NCBI RefSeq assembly: GCF_002871795.1
Contig: NZ_PNHL01000012.1
Coordinates: 32,466 to 96,465 of the forward strand
Reading direction: 5' to 3'
DNA: 64,000 nucleotides
Source: Brachybacterium sp. UMB0905
Lineage (GTDB): Bacteria > Actinomycetota > Actinomycetes > Actinomycetales > Dermabacteraceae
Below the pieces are notes generated by a model. That model was not told the origin of the DNA, searched no databases, and saw nothing but the letters and a program-made list of their open reading frames with translations. The position numbers and the translations under genes are program-made. This document shows positions 1 through 8,355 of the stretch, one piece after another (within the stretch, counting starts at the first letter, position 1; every line of letters starts with the position of its first letter).

Positions 1-636
1 TACCAGTTCGCGGCGTGGGAATCGCCCACCAGGAACACCAGCGGGGCGTCGGGGTTCTCGCCGGCCCGGCAGCCGCTCGCGTCGGCCGCCTCGCCCTCCT
101 GGTGGCAGCCGGCGGCGTAGATGGAGGGGTTATCCCCGGAGACGGTCTCGAGGGTGGGGGAGAGGTTCGCCGGAACGAAGTCCGTGCCCGCCGGAGCGAG
201 CGAGGGCTGCTCCTGCGCGGCGGTGCGGTCCGAGGAGGTCTGCTGGGGAAGGACCTGCGAGATACCGGCGGAGGTGGCGATCAGCGCGAGCGACGCCGCG
301 GCCGCCAGGCCACCGGTCCGCCAGGAGGGCCCCCGCCGCAGGGAGGGCCAGCGCAGCACCGGCCGCTCCACCAGGCGATGCAGCAGCCAGGCCAGCGGCA
401 CCGCGACCGCGCCCAACAGCAGCCGGATCCACAGCGGCAGAGGCTCCTCCGACAGGGACGCGGCCTGGGGGATCACCTGCAACGGCCAGTGCACCAGATA
501 CAGCGAGTACGAGATCGTGCCCAGGAACTGCATCGGCGCGAGGCCGAGCACGCGCCCGGCATGGAGCCCGCCCGGCGCGGCGCCGCTGACGAGCAGCGCC
601 GCAGTGGCCAGCACCGGCAGCGCGGCACTCCACCCC
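1..636 (-). pseudogene. Acyltransferase-3/SGNH O-acyltransferase, N-terminus missing, runs off left edge
   Basis: Read leftward, this is the second half of an OafA/YrhL-type membrane O-acyltransferase. The part before residues LGTISYSLYLVHWPLQ is a transmembrane segment. That motif is the hallmark near the end of the acyltransferase-3 domain. A further membrane segment, a linker, and the SGNH hydrolase start GDSHAANW at the window edge follow. Family members normally have about 250 residues and eight membrane helices before this point. Here the frame has no start, and recognisable sequence stops at about 636, where an oppositely oriented signal peptidase begins. I infer a deletion that joined the two genes head to head, leaving this one inactive. 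Such enzymes acetylate cell-wall or exopolysaccharide sugars. Confidence 0.75.
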
Positions 637-1206
637 CTGCGCGACGTGCTCTCCTCCCTCAGCACCGGGTTGAGCGCCGGTGTGCTCCTGCTGCTGCTCG
701 CCCTCGGAGCCCTCACCATCGTGGTGCCCGCCGCCGTGGGCGGGATGCCGCTGTTGGTGCTGACCGGCTCGATGCGCCCCACCTACCCTCCCGGCACCCT
801 CGTGGTCATCAAGCCCGCTGCGCCCGAGGCGATCGGGGTGGGGGACGTGATCACCTTCCAGATCGAATCCGGCAAGCCTGCGGTGGCGACACACCGTGTG
901 ATCGCCCGCAGCACGGACAGCGGCACCGGGGAGATTCGCTTCACCACCCAGGGCGACGCGAACAACACCCCCGGTCCCGAACGGGTCCAGCCCGCGCAGA
1001 TCCGGGGGAAGGTCTGGTACGCGATCCCTTACCTGGGCTGGGCGAACCAGGCCATCGACGGCAGCACCCGCAGCTGGGCGGTGCCCACCCTCGCCGGTGC
1101 GCTGTTCGCCTACGCGGCCTGGACCGTCGGCTCCGGGTTGCGGGAACGACGGCAGAAGAAGCGCACGGCCGAGGAGGCGCCGGCGCCCCGCTCCGAGGGG
1201 GACTGA
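604..1206 (+). CDS. Signal peptidase I, SipW/S26B type, 5' end doubtful
   Basis: Membrane-bound type I signal peptidase that cleaves secretory leader peptides outside the membrane. An N-terminal hydrophobic helix is followed by the catalytic serine box LTGSMRPTYPPG (Ser codon at 769). A THRVI segment supplies the His expected in ER/archaeal-like S26B enzymes in place of Lys. A C-terminal helix (ALFAYAAWTV) and a basic-acidic tail close it. Only GTG codons (604, 646) are available as starts and neither has a ribosome binding site. The frame runs straight into the broken acyltransferase on the other strand, so the native N-terminus and promoter were probably lost. SipW-type enzymes often serve one dedicated secreted protein, and none is adjacent here. 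Confidence 0.6.
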   Translation: MASTGSAALHPLRDVLSSLSTGLSAGVLLLLLALGALTIVVPAAVGGMPLLVLTGSMRPTYPPGTLVVIKPAAPEAIGVGDVITFQIESGKPAVATHRVIARSTDSGTGEIRFTTQGDANNTPGPERVQPAQIRGKVWYAIPYLGWANQAIDGSTRSWAVPTLAGALFAYAAWTVGSGLRERRQKKRTAEEAPAPRSEGD

Positions 1207-1239
1207 GCCGGCAGCCATGCTGCGAGCGTGAACCCCGGA

Positions 1240-1258
1240 CAAGGTTCAGTTAACCTTA
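1240..1258 (+). promoter_or_regulatory. Possible DtxR/IdeR-like operator before the Fic gene
   Basis: The sequence contains AGG-N9-CCT with flanking symmetry (AAGGTT, 5 nt, AACCTT). It agrees with the 19-bp DtxR/IdeR iron-box consensus at 13 of 19 positions by my hand alignment. A second overlapping inverted pair, AACCTTA (1252-1258) and TAAGGTT (1265-1271), follows it, giving three half-sites just upstream of the start at 1288. Iron or manganese control of the Fic gene is inference only. Confidence 0.35.
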
Positions 1259-1287
1259 TGCATCTAAGGTTTACTGAAGGGGTGCTC

Positions 1288-2472
1288 ATGGGTATCCATG
1301 GCTCATGGCTGCCAGGCCGTCAGCAGCCCGACTTCCGAGGTGCGACGGCGGCGGAACGACGGGGCGGCGCCTACTCCTACTACGTGCCTGCACGTCTCGC
1401 CGAGCAGGACGTGGGAGCTCTGCTCGGGCGGGAGCTGCGGGAGGAAGCACTCGAGATCGCCAGCCTCATCACTGCGACCTCCGCGCAGGTCGATGAGGCG
1501 ACGCGACGGGGCATCTACCCCCTGCTCCTGCGCTCCGAGTCCATCGCCTCCTCGCGGATCGAACGCGTCAATGCCTCCGGTCGGGACGTCTCCTACGCCC
1601 AGCTCGGCGATCAGCAGGACCACCTGCGCAATCACGAGGCCATGAGCGTGGCCCGCAACGTCCAGGCGACGCGCGACGCGATCGAGGAGCTCGCGGGGCG
1701 CGATGAATGGACCATCGGTGATGTCGAGCAGGTCCATCGTGCGCTGGGAGTGGTGGGCGCCTCGGAAGGTCTGCGCCGGGTGGACGTGTGGATCGGCGGC
1801 CGGGACAAGCTCCGCGCAGAGTATGTGGCCCCTCCGCCGGGTGAGGTCCCCGCCCTGGTGGAGGATTTCCTGCAGTACCTCAGCAGCTCCGGAGAGCATC
1901 CCCTTCTGCTCGCCGCCATCGGCCACCTGCAGTTCGAGTCCATCCACCCGTTCGAGGACGGAAACGGACGCGCCGGACGAGCACTGATCCACGCCGTCCT
2001 CGAACGAGGTGGCGTCGTGCGCTCCGGCCTCCTCCCCGTCTCCACCGCGATCCGTGCACGAGAGCGGGAGTACGTGCAGCATCTCAGCACTTCACGTACG
2101 GACGACCCGTCAGAGGCGGCGGAGGCACTGAACGCGTGGGTGCGATTCTTCGTCGAGATCGCCGCCGAGGCATGCGAGCGGATGCAGGGCGTCCAGGACG
2201 AGATCCGGGCCCTCGACACGCTGCTCGCGGAGAAGGCCGCGGGCCTGCGCGCCGATTCCTCGGCCCGCCGGATCCTCCCGGTCCTCAGGGAGCAGCCGGT
2301 CGTCACCGCGAAGTTCATCGCTGAGCAGCTGGGAGTCTCTGCAGTGGCCGCGCATCGCGCCGTGGACACCCTGGTCACCCGCGGGATCCTCACTCCGGGA
2401 ACAGGTAGATACCGCCGCTCGGAGGCCTTCCAGGCGGACGATGTGCTGCGGGTGATCGACGGGGCGAGCTGA
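1288..2472 (+). CDS. Fic-domain protein (class II AMPylator-like) with C-terminal winged helix
   Basis: 394 aa. The Fic active-site loop HPFEDGNGRAGR is intact (His about residue 220) and matches HPFxxGNGRxxR, so nucleotide-transfer (usually AMPylation) activity is expected. An SSRIE segment near residue 90 fits the (S/T)xxxE inhibitory helix placed before the core in class II Fic proteins, with Glu blocking the ATP site. The N-terminal part has the Fic_N-like layout. The C-terminal 80 residues contain a helix-turn-helix (VTAKFIAEQLGVSAVAAHRAVDTL) typical of this family. The ATG at 1288 is chosen because GAAGGGG lies 6 nt upstream; the ATG at 1258 lacks such a site. No toxin or antitoxin partner is adjacent. 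Its 3' end is antisense to the overlong histidine kinase frame. Confidence 0.9.
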   Translation: MGIHGSWLPGRQQPDFRGATAAERRGGAYSYYVPARLAEQDVGALLGRELREEALEIASLITATSAQVDEATRRGIYPLLLRSESIASSRIERVNASGRDVSYAQLGDQQDHLRNHEAMSVARNVQATRDAIEELAGRDEWTIGDVEQVHRALGVVGASEGLRRVDVWIGGRDKLRAEYVAPPPGEVPALVEDFLQYLSSSGEHPLLLAAIGHLQFESIHPFEDGNGRAGRALIHAVLERGGVVRSGLLPVSTAIRAREREYVQHLSTSRTDDPSEAAEALNAWVRFFVEIAAEACERMQGVQDEIRALDTLLAEKAAGLRADSSARRILPVLREQPVVTAKFIAEQLGVSAVAAHRAVDTLVTRGILTPGTGRYRRSEAFQADDVLRVIDGAS

Positions 2473-4167
2473 GGTGTGAGATCCAGGCCGCCCGCCGCCT
2501 GTTCGCGCCCGATCCGCCCACTCGACCTCGTCCAGACCGAACCGGATGGTGAAGGTTGACCCCTCGCCCGGGCGGGAGCTCACGCTGATCTGACCGCCGT
2601 GGGCGACCACGATCCGCCGGGTCAGCGACAGCCCGATGCCGTGGCCGGGGATGTCGCTGTTGCGCGCGGTCTCGGTGCGGTAGTAGTCGGTGAACAGGTT
2701 CGTCTGCTCCTGATCGGACATTCCGATCCCGGTGTCGGTGACCGCGAGCTCGAGATGGTGATCCTCCACCGCGGTGTGCACGCACACCGTTCCACCGCTC
2801 GAGGTGTACTTCAGCGCATTGGAGAGCAGGTTCCCCACCGCCTGCTGCAGGCGCTGCGCATCCAGCGGCAGCTCAGGGGTCTCGACGATCTTGCGCTCCA
2901 GGGTGATGCCCCGCTCCTCGGCCCGCAGCGCCACCGACTCCGCGGCCTGCTGCGCTATCTCGGACAGGCGCGCCGGACGCAGCGTGAGCTGCTCCGTGCC
3001 CGAGCGGGCCACCTGATTCGCGAGCAGGTCCTGCACGATCAGCAGCAGCTGATCCGCGTTGCGCTGCGCGACCTGGAGGTACGAGGCCGTCTCCCTCGAG
3101 AGGTCCCCGTCATCCTGAGCGAGCTCGAGGTAGCCGATCACGGAGGTCAGCGGGGTGCGGAGCTCATGGGAGACAGCGGCCACGAACTGCTCCTGAGAGC
3201 GCACCGTTTCGATGTACGAGGTGACATCGGAGAAGACCACCACCGCGCCCGAGCGCTCCCCTCGGTGATCGATGATCTGCCGGGCTGAGGCGGAGAACAC
3301 GCTCGCCTCGCGCTGCAGCGGTCCCATCGCCACGAGCGAGTTGGTGAACGTCTCCTGCAGCACGGCGCGACGTACCGGACGCTGCTCGGGAGGCATTGGC
3401 AGAGCCGACCACGGATACCGAACGATCAGCTGGGACTCGTTCGGATCGTCGTTGCCCGGCGGGGAGGCGAGCTGAGGGATCCGTCGCTGGGCGCGATTCA
3501 TCAGCACATCGTGGCCATCACGATCCACCACCACGATCCCCACGTCCACGGAGTCGATCACGTTCTCCAGCAGGCGCTCGGAGGCCGCTGCCGACTCGAG
3601 CAGTGCTTCCTTCTCCGTGAGGGCTTCGAGGAGCTGCTGGTTCCGTCCGTCCATCACCGTCAGCGCCCCGACGGCCAGCATTCCGATCTGCAGCACGATG
3701 AAGGGCGGCACCAGCGAATGCGCCACCACGAGGGAGTCGATGTGCGAGGCGCGCACCAGGACGGCAGAGCGATCAGTGCCGAGGTGGAGACCACGGCGAT
3801 CACCACGCCGTCCCGCCGCAGCCGGGCGGCGAGCCACAGGGTGGGCACCAGCACCAGCAGCGAGACCGCGGTGGTGTGCTCTCGGGCCGCATCCCGTGCG
3901 AGCGCGACCGCAACCATGTCCAGCACCGGCACCACCGCACCCCAGGCGGGCCTGACCTCCTCCCACCGGACCGCGAGCGCGAGCATGGTCGCCAGGGCGA
4001 GCATGCCGAGAGCAGTGAGGTAGTCCGCGGCCAGCACCAGCTCGGGACGCGAGATGCTGACCAGCGCCGAGAACCCCACCAGCAGCGCCGCGAAGTACAG
4101 CTGCTTGGAACCTGTGCCCGAGGTGGGCGAGACGATGCCAGCGAGTCAGCGACTTGGCGAGGTCCAC
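2110..4167 (-). pseudogene. PAS sensor histidine kinase, two compensating frameshifts and read-through C-terminus
   Basis: The kinase core is intact: a PAS segment (ENVIDSVDVGIVVVDRDG), the phospho-acceptor box AAVSHELRTPLTSVIGYLEL, N-box NLLSNALKYT, G1 DTGIGMS and G2 GHGIGLSL. The GTG start at 4167 has a GGAG site. From about 4147 to 3763 this frame gives hydrophilic nonsense. The neighbouring frame gives the expected membrane sensor (LYFAALLVGFSALV, YLTALGMLALATMLALAV, AVSLLVLVPTLWLAA), after which the original frame resumes. One inserted and one lost base would explain this. Past the ATPase domain (about 2540) no stop occurs until 2110, so the frame continues about 120 codons antisense to the Fic gene. 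No response regulator is nearby. Sequencing error cannot be excluded. Confidence 0.7.
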
Positions 4168-5136
4168 GGGTGGGCTCCTTCTGCGAGGCGGGCGGGGCGC
4201 TCGGCCCGGCGCTGAGCGGAGCGTCCGCAGCCCACGCCGGTGCCCGCCACTCTACGAGTGTCCAGTCTCTCCGCGCTGAGGGAATCGCCTTTCTCACCCT
4301 TGTTCAGCCCGGTGTGTGAGGTCGGGGTGAGGCCCTCTCGCCCAGGTCCAGGACCGCAGGGCATCTCCCGGGGCGGTGTGAGACAGCACCTCACCCACCC
4401 ATCTTCCGGAACCGCTCCACATACCGCTCGAAGTCCCTCGCCTCGTGCGTCGCGTCCCCATCCAGGAACTTCGTCGCCGCCTCACGACCCTTGCGGTACA
4501 GCAGCCCCGAGGGCGCCTATGTCAACGCCGACTCCTCACCGTGGCGGGCCCTCGATTAGGACGAGGTGCGTGCCGTGCTCGCCGGTGGCTCGCCCTCCGA
4601 CGGCGGGGCCTGAGAGGCGGAGGAGGAGTTCCCGCCTGTTGGGCGTCGGACATGAGGAGCCCATCAGCAACGCACCCAGTCCTGGGCCCAGCGGAGCTAC
4701 ATCGCGAAGTCGGCGTCGTCCCCGGCCCGGGCAGCGCGGTGCGGCCGGTCTACGACGAGCGGCATTGGTCGACATCGACGGAACCTGAGCCGGTTTCAAG
4801 TTGAGCCATTCGCTTACGCGGAAACGGACATGCGTCCATGAAGTCTGACCCGTTACACGATCGTGCCCTTGGTGGTGCGCGCTCGGGGTCCAATCCATGA
4901 TTGACCACCTCTACGATTACCCGCTGGTGGTGCTCCCCGCCGGGATCGTGCTCAGGGTCGCGGGGCGGCTCGCGGAGCGGGATTCGGATTAGCCGGGCTG
5001 ACTGCCCTCATTAAGGGAGTGCCATCGCTTCTGCTTCAGGATGTCCTGCAGCCGCATCGTGATGCAGAGCGGTGTGAAGAAGTACGGGCCCGTCCCGGAA
5101 AGAGGACGGACCCGTACTGTCGGTTGAGGCCGGGGA
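4168..5136. other. Gene-poor scar with short gene remnants
   Basis: No intact gene of credible length. On the minus strand, an open stretch ending at the stop 4391-4393 reads LLYRKGREAATKFL ... DFERYVERFRKMGG. It looks like the C-terminal tail of a real protein but has no start. On the plus strand, around 4510-4615, protein-like sequence (GAYVNADSSPWRALD, stop, DEVRAVLAGGSPSDGGA) is interrupted by an in-frame stop. A 31-codon frame (4897-4992, MIDHLYDYPLVVLPAGIVLR...) has no clear ribosome site. I read the stretch as decayed debris and cannot name the parent genes. Confidence 0.5.
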
Positions 5137-5730
5137 TCAGAACTTCGCGTCGTAGCGCTGCAGGAATGCCGCCATCGCATCACGCTTGACGGGTTGGAGC
5201 GGACGGTAGGTGCCATCACTCCAGCCGGTGGAGATGCCGGCGGACTTCATCCAGCACATCTCCTTGGCGAACATCATCGCGCGCGGCACGTCGGTGAAGC
5301 ACGCCCCAGCGGGTTGGGTATAGGCCGGATTGCCAGAGAACCGGTACAGGAACGCCGCCATCGCGTCGCGGGCGATCGGCTCCACCAGGCGGAACTGGCG
5401 CGCGTCGTTCGGCATCTTCCAACCGGTGGTGATGCCTTCGTGGTAGGCCCAGATCACCGCGGTGTAGTGCTCCTGGCTCGGCTTCATGTCCGTGAACGGA
5501 CACCTCGCCGGGAGGGCGACCCGGGGAGAGCCGGCCTGGCGGTAGAGGAATGCCGCCATCGCGTCGCGGTTGACCGGGCTCAGTGCGCGGTACTCGGGCC
5601 CCTTCGGGGTCTGCCAGCCGGTGGGGACCTCGGCGTCGTACATCCACATCATGGAGTCGTAGTGCTCGACACCGGGCTTGACGTCGATGAACGGGGTGAA
5701 GCGCCCTGGGTTTCGTGCCGTGGTTAGAAA
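5137..5730 (-). pseudogene. C-terminal SLH-like triple repeat of a secreted wall protein, N-terminus lost
   Basis: Three repeats of about 60 residues follow a common plan: F-x-D(V/M)-x-P-x-(E/A)HY..., then an I/V-(S/T)TGW motif, then a conserved RDAMAAFL(Y/Q)R end. This is the S-layer-homology-like domain common at the C-termini of actinobacterial secreted amidases, glucosaminidases and adhesins. It binds wall glycans. The stop at 5137 is the natural end. The frame continues upstream to 5853, but residues before FTPFIDV (about 5700) no longer look like the family and lie antisense to the RmlD-like tail, so the catalytic or secreted N-terminal part and the signal peptide are missing. It is probably not expressed as an exported protein. 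Confidence 0.75.
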
Positions 5731-5737
5731 GCCCGGC

Positions 5738-5857
5738 ATGGCCCCACGCCCGGCCCACTCCACCCTGGACCTCACCCGCATCCAGTCCACCGGCTTCACC
5801 CCGCCGACCATGCAGGACAGCTGGGCAGAGCTGCTGGAGGAAAGCCAGGTCAACTGA
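5738..5857 (+). pseudogene. C-terminal remnant of dTDP-4-dehydrorhamnose reductase (RmlD-like)
   Basis: The 39 codons before the stop at 5855-5857 read PRPAHSTLDLTRIQSTGF and then TMQDSWAELLEE. This matches the usual RmlD end, where RPAxS-L is followed by a short helix and a W/EAL segment. Everything upstream of the RPA motif is replaced by the tail of the SLH-like gene on the other strand. RmlD makes dTDP-L-rhamnose for surface glycans, so this scar records an earlier gene order at the edge of the polysaccharide locus. Confidence 0.6.
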
Positions 5858-5978
5858 CCGACGAGCGGTAGGACAGCCGCCGAGCGTGGTTAGCTTCCTG
5901 CGTTGCAGTGGTCAGGGCGTCCACGGCCAGTGCTCCGGGCCCATCACATCTCCCGCCCGGCCGCCCGTGCCCCCAATA

Positions 5979-6071
5979 AAAGTGTCACCCCATCACCTCC
6001 CACACCCCAAGGTACAATTTTTCCGAGGATTAATTGTCATCCGCCGTCCAGGAGGTCCCCCGTGACAGTTT
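5979..6071 (+). promoter_or_regulatory. Nested inverted-repeat control region of the AlbA_2 regulator (copy A)
   Basis: Outer arms are AAAGTGTCAC (5979-5988) and GTGACAGTTT (6062-6071, which includes the GTG start). An inner pair, ACAATT/AATTGT (6014-6019, 6032-6037), surrounds 12 nt. TACAAT at 6013 is a plausible -10 box. A strong AGGAGG at 6050-6055 sits 6 nt before the GTG. The arrangement recurs at 7850-7931. Autorepression by the encoded HTH protein is a reasonable inference. Confidence 0.55.
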
Positions 6072-7801
6072 TCGGCATCGATCCCGTCGCCGACCAGCTC
6101 GATGAGGTCCTCACGGCTCTCGACGAGGGGCGTCTTCCGGCCGAGCGACGCCAAGTTGACTTCAAGGAGGAGGCCGGCCGCCGGGGCCGCGGTGGGGAGA
6201 TCCTGCCGGGCGAGGATCAGAGCGACGCCGCCGCGACTGCCCTGGCCCCGGAGGTCGCGTGCATGGCGAACACGCCGGGTGGGGGAGCGTTGATTCTCGG
6301 CGTAGCCGATGACGGCACGGTCATTGGCACGGCTCTGAACGAGGACTGGCTGCAGGTGCGGCTTTATCAGCTGCTCCAGCAGGCGTACACCACGTTGATC
6401 TATGAGGCGATGCTCCGTGGCCAGCGGGTGCTGGTGGTCCGTTGCCCGCCGGCGGTGGAGCCGATCCGCTGGAAGAACCGCATCACCTGGCGGGTAGGGG
6501 ATCAATGCCAGGACATCGATTCAGCCTCGTGGCATGAGCGTCGAGCGTTCAGCTGGGGCTTCGACTGGTCCGCTCAGTCCAGCGGAGTAGCGGTGGATCG
6601 GGCTCAGCCTGTCGCAATCCAGATCGCCCGGGATTTCCTCGAGGCGGCAGGGGATGCACGATCCGAGGAGCTGGCGCAGGCCCCTCAAGTTGACCTGCTG
6701 CGACGCCTCGGAGCGGTGCACGATGACGGGACGTTCACGAACGCGGGTGCGCTGCTGTTCGTGGGCCGCGCTACTCCTGCACTGGACTACATGCGCCGCC
6801 CGGCCGCGGGCGCGGATACGCAGGAGCGAGTGAACATTGAGGGCCGCTCACTGCTGGAGGAACTGGCGGCGGTGTTCACGGCCGCGCGCTCGTACAACCC
6901 GGAGATCCACCTGATGAAGGGCCTGGTGATCGGCAGGACGCGGGCGGTGCCGGAGCGGGCGCTGCGCGAGGCGATCGTCAACGGGTTGGCGCACCGGGAG
7001 TGGATCGACACGCGGCCGACGACGGTGGAGCACATCGGTCGCACCGTACGAGTGACCAGTCCGGGAGGGTTCTTCGGTGGGGTGCGGCCGGAGAACATCA
7101 TCAATCATCCACCGGTCTCGCGGAACAAGGACCTCAGTCAGCTGCTGGCGACGTTGCGGATCGCCGAGCGGCAGGGGGTGGGGGTGGACCGCATGTTCGG
7201 GGACATGATCCGGGCCGGTCACCCCATACCGGTGATCGATGAGGTCGACGGGGTCATGGTGCGCACGGTCTTAGCGGCGGAACGGGCCGACGAAGGCTGG
7301 ATCCGCTGGCTCGGAGACATCACCCCCGATATCCGTTCGGATCTGCGGGCCCTGATGGCGCTGCATCGGCTGTGCCAGAAGAGGTGGACGGATCCGGAAG
7401 ATCTGGCGCCGGTGCTGCAGCTGACCGTGGAGGAAGCACGGCAGACGGTGCAACAACTCGCTGTGCTCGAGCTCGCGGGCGAGCGGGTGTGCCATGAGAT
7501 CGAGGGGCTGCCCGTTCAGGCGCCACGCCCCGGGGTTGCACTGAATGCCGAGGCATACGGTGGGCTCGTGGAGCTACGCCAGGAGAGCGGCGCGGTGGTC
7601 AGCGAGCCCTCCCGGGAGGAGATAGCGGTGGATTATGCCCAACAGAAGGGGAGGATCAGCACTACGGAGCTCGGCAGCATCCTTGGCGTGCACCCCACGA
7701 ATTTGGGACGGGTGCTGAGGAGCCTCGAGAGCCAGGGTCTGCTGACACCCTCCCGCAGCAACCGCCGCGGCGCCGGGTTCTTCTATCACTGGGCCGGCTG
7801 A
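6062..7801 (+). CDS. AlbA_2 (Schlafen-like) / HATPase_c_4 transcriptional regulator
   Basis: 579 aa, COG2865-like. The N-terminal AlbA_2 domain (about residues 20-130) contains QVDFKEEAG and the glycine-rich ANTPGGGALILGVADDG, the usual signature. The middle (about 290-400) resembles the HATPase_c_4 domain (IVNGLAHREW ... SPGGFFGGVRPENI ... QGVGVDRM). The C-terminus has a winged helix (ISTTELGSILGVHPTNLGRVL). Such proteins are predicted nucleic-acid-binding regulators, and some occur beside phage or defence genes; no target is proven. GTG at 6062 is chosen for its AGGAGG site and because the duplicated control region has a GTG at the same place. The gene stands alone between gene debris and a truncated copy of its own 5' end, which suggests mobility. 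Confidence 0.8.
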   Translation: MTVFGIDPVADQLDEVLTALDEGRLPAERRQVDFKEEAGRRGRGGEILPGEDQSDAAATALAPEVACMANTPGGGALILGVADDGTVIGTALNEDWLQVRLYQLLQQAYTTLIYEAMLRGQRVLVVRCPPAVEPIRWKNRITWRVGDQCQDIDSASWHERRAFSWGFDWSAQSSGVAVDRAQPVAIQIARDFLEAAGDARSEELAQAPQVDLLRRLGAVHDDGTFTNAGALLFVGRATPALDYMRRPAAGADTQERVNIEGRSLLEELAAVFTAARSYNPEIHLMKGLVIGRTRAVPERALREAIVNGLAHREWIDTRPTTVEHIGRTVRVTSPGGFFGGVRPENIINHPPVSRNKDLSQLLATLRIAERQGVGVDRMFGDMIRAGHPIPVIDEVDGVMVRTVLAAERADEGWIRWLGDITPDIRSDLRALMALHRLCQKRWTDPEDLAPVLQLTVEEARQTVQQLAVLELAGERVCHEIEGLPVQAPRPGVALNAEAYGGLVELRQESGAVVSEPSREEIAVDYAQQKGRISTTELGSILGVHPTNLGRVLRSLESQGLLTPSRSNRRGAGFFYHWAG

Positions 7802-7849
7802 CGCCAACGCATGACCACTACCCCGCCCTGCTGGCACCCCAGGCCCCGG

Positions 7850-7999
7850 AAAGTGTCACTCCGGTGGCCCCGCGGGCGAAAGTACAATTTAAATTGTCAT
7901 CCGCCGCCGAGGTGGCCGACGGTGACACTTTCTCTGGACAGCCCCCTAGGTGACCAGCAGGAATGGAGGTGCCCCCGTCATCGGCGGCTCTCCTGGTGA
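7850..7999 (+). repeat. Copy B of the palindromic control region plus 25-codon paralogue stub
   Basis: Outer arms AAAGTGTCAC (7850-7859) and GTGACACTTT (7922-7931) are perfectly inverted. The inner palindrome ACAATTTAAATTGT (7884-7897) is perfect. ATTGTCATCCGCCG is shared with copy A, and the distance from CCGCCG to the GTG is identical. The frame opened by the GTG (7922-7999) shares T2, P8, D11 and Q12 with the full-length regulator, then stops at codon 26. I read it as the 5' remnant of a second copy of the AlbA_2 gene. Unlike copy A, no strong AGGAGG site is present. Confidence 0.6.
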
Positions 8000-8355
8000 G
8001 CGGAGGGTCAACGGCGGGGGCAACTGTGCGTAGAGCACACCAGGTGCCGCGACGGCGGTAGCCTTCGGTGGCCGATGCCACGCGCGGCCTTGGGCGCCGA
8101 CCCTACGGCGCCCCCCGGCGCCCACACCATCACCCCAGGTAACCCCCACGTGAACGCCAGGTAGCGCCCCCCGTGCTGTGAGGGGATCCTCGGACCTTCG
8201 GATCCCGAATGTGGGTTATCTCGGTTAGCATGGGCGAGCCTCCTGGACAGGTGCCAGGCGGTCCTTCGTGCCCCCCCCCACCCGTCCCCGAAGCCGGCCC
8301 CCGGCGCATACCTCCTCCGCACAAATGCGCCGGTGACCTGCATGAAAGGTTTCGG
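8000..8355 (+). other. Leader upstream of the polysaccharide module, with hairpin and C-tract
   Basis: No gene seen. It contains an inverted repeat GGGATCC (8183-8189) / GGATCCC (8200-8206) with a 10-nt loop, then TTAGCAT at about 8225, which may be a -10 element. About 125 nt of leader precede the 4,6-dehydratase and include nine consecutive C residues (8271-8279). The start of that gene has GAAAGG 5-6 nt upstream. Confidence 0.35.

Noticed and set aside
15..1253. Long open frame of about 412 codons over the left end on the plus strand
   Set aside because: Rich in Arg/Gly/Gln, overlaps two recognisable genes in other frames; GC-rich shadow.
1258..1287. Earlier ATG for the Fic protein
   Set aside because: No ribosome site and it lies within the palindromic operator; 1288 has a good site.
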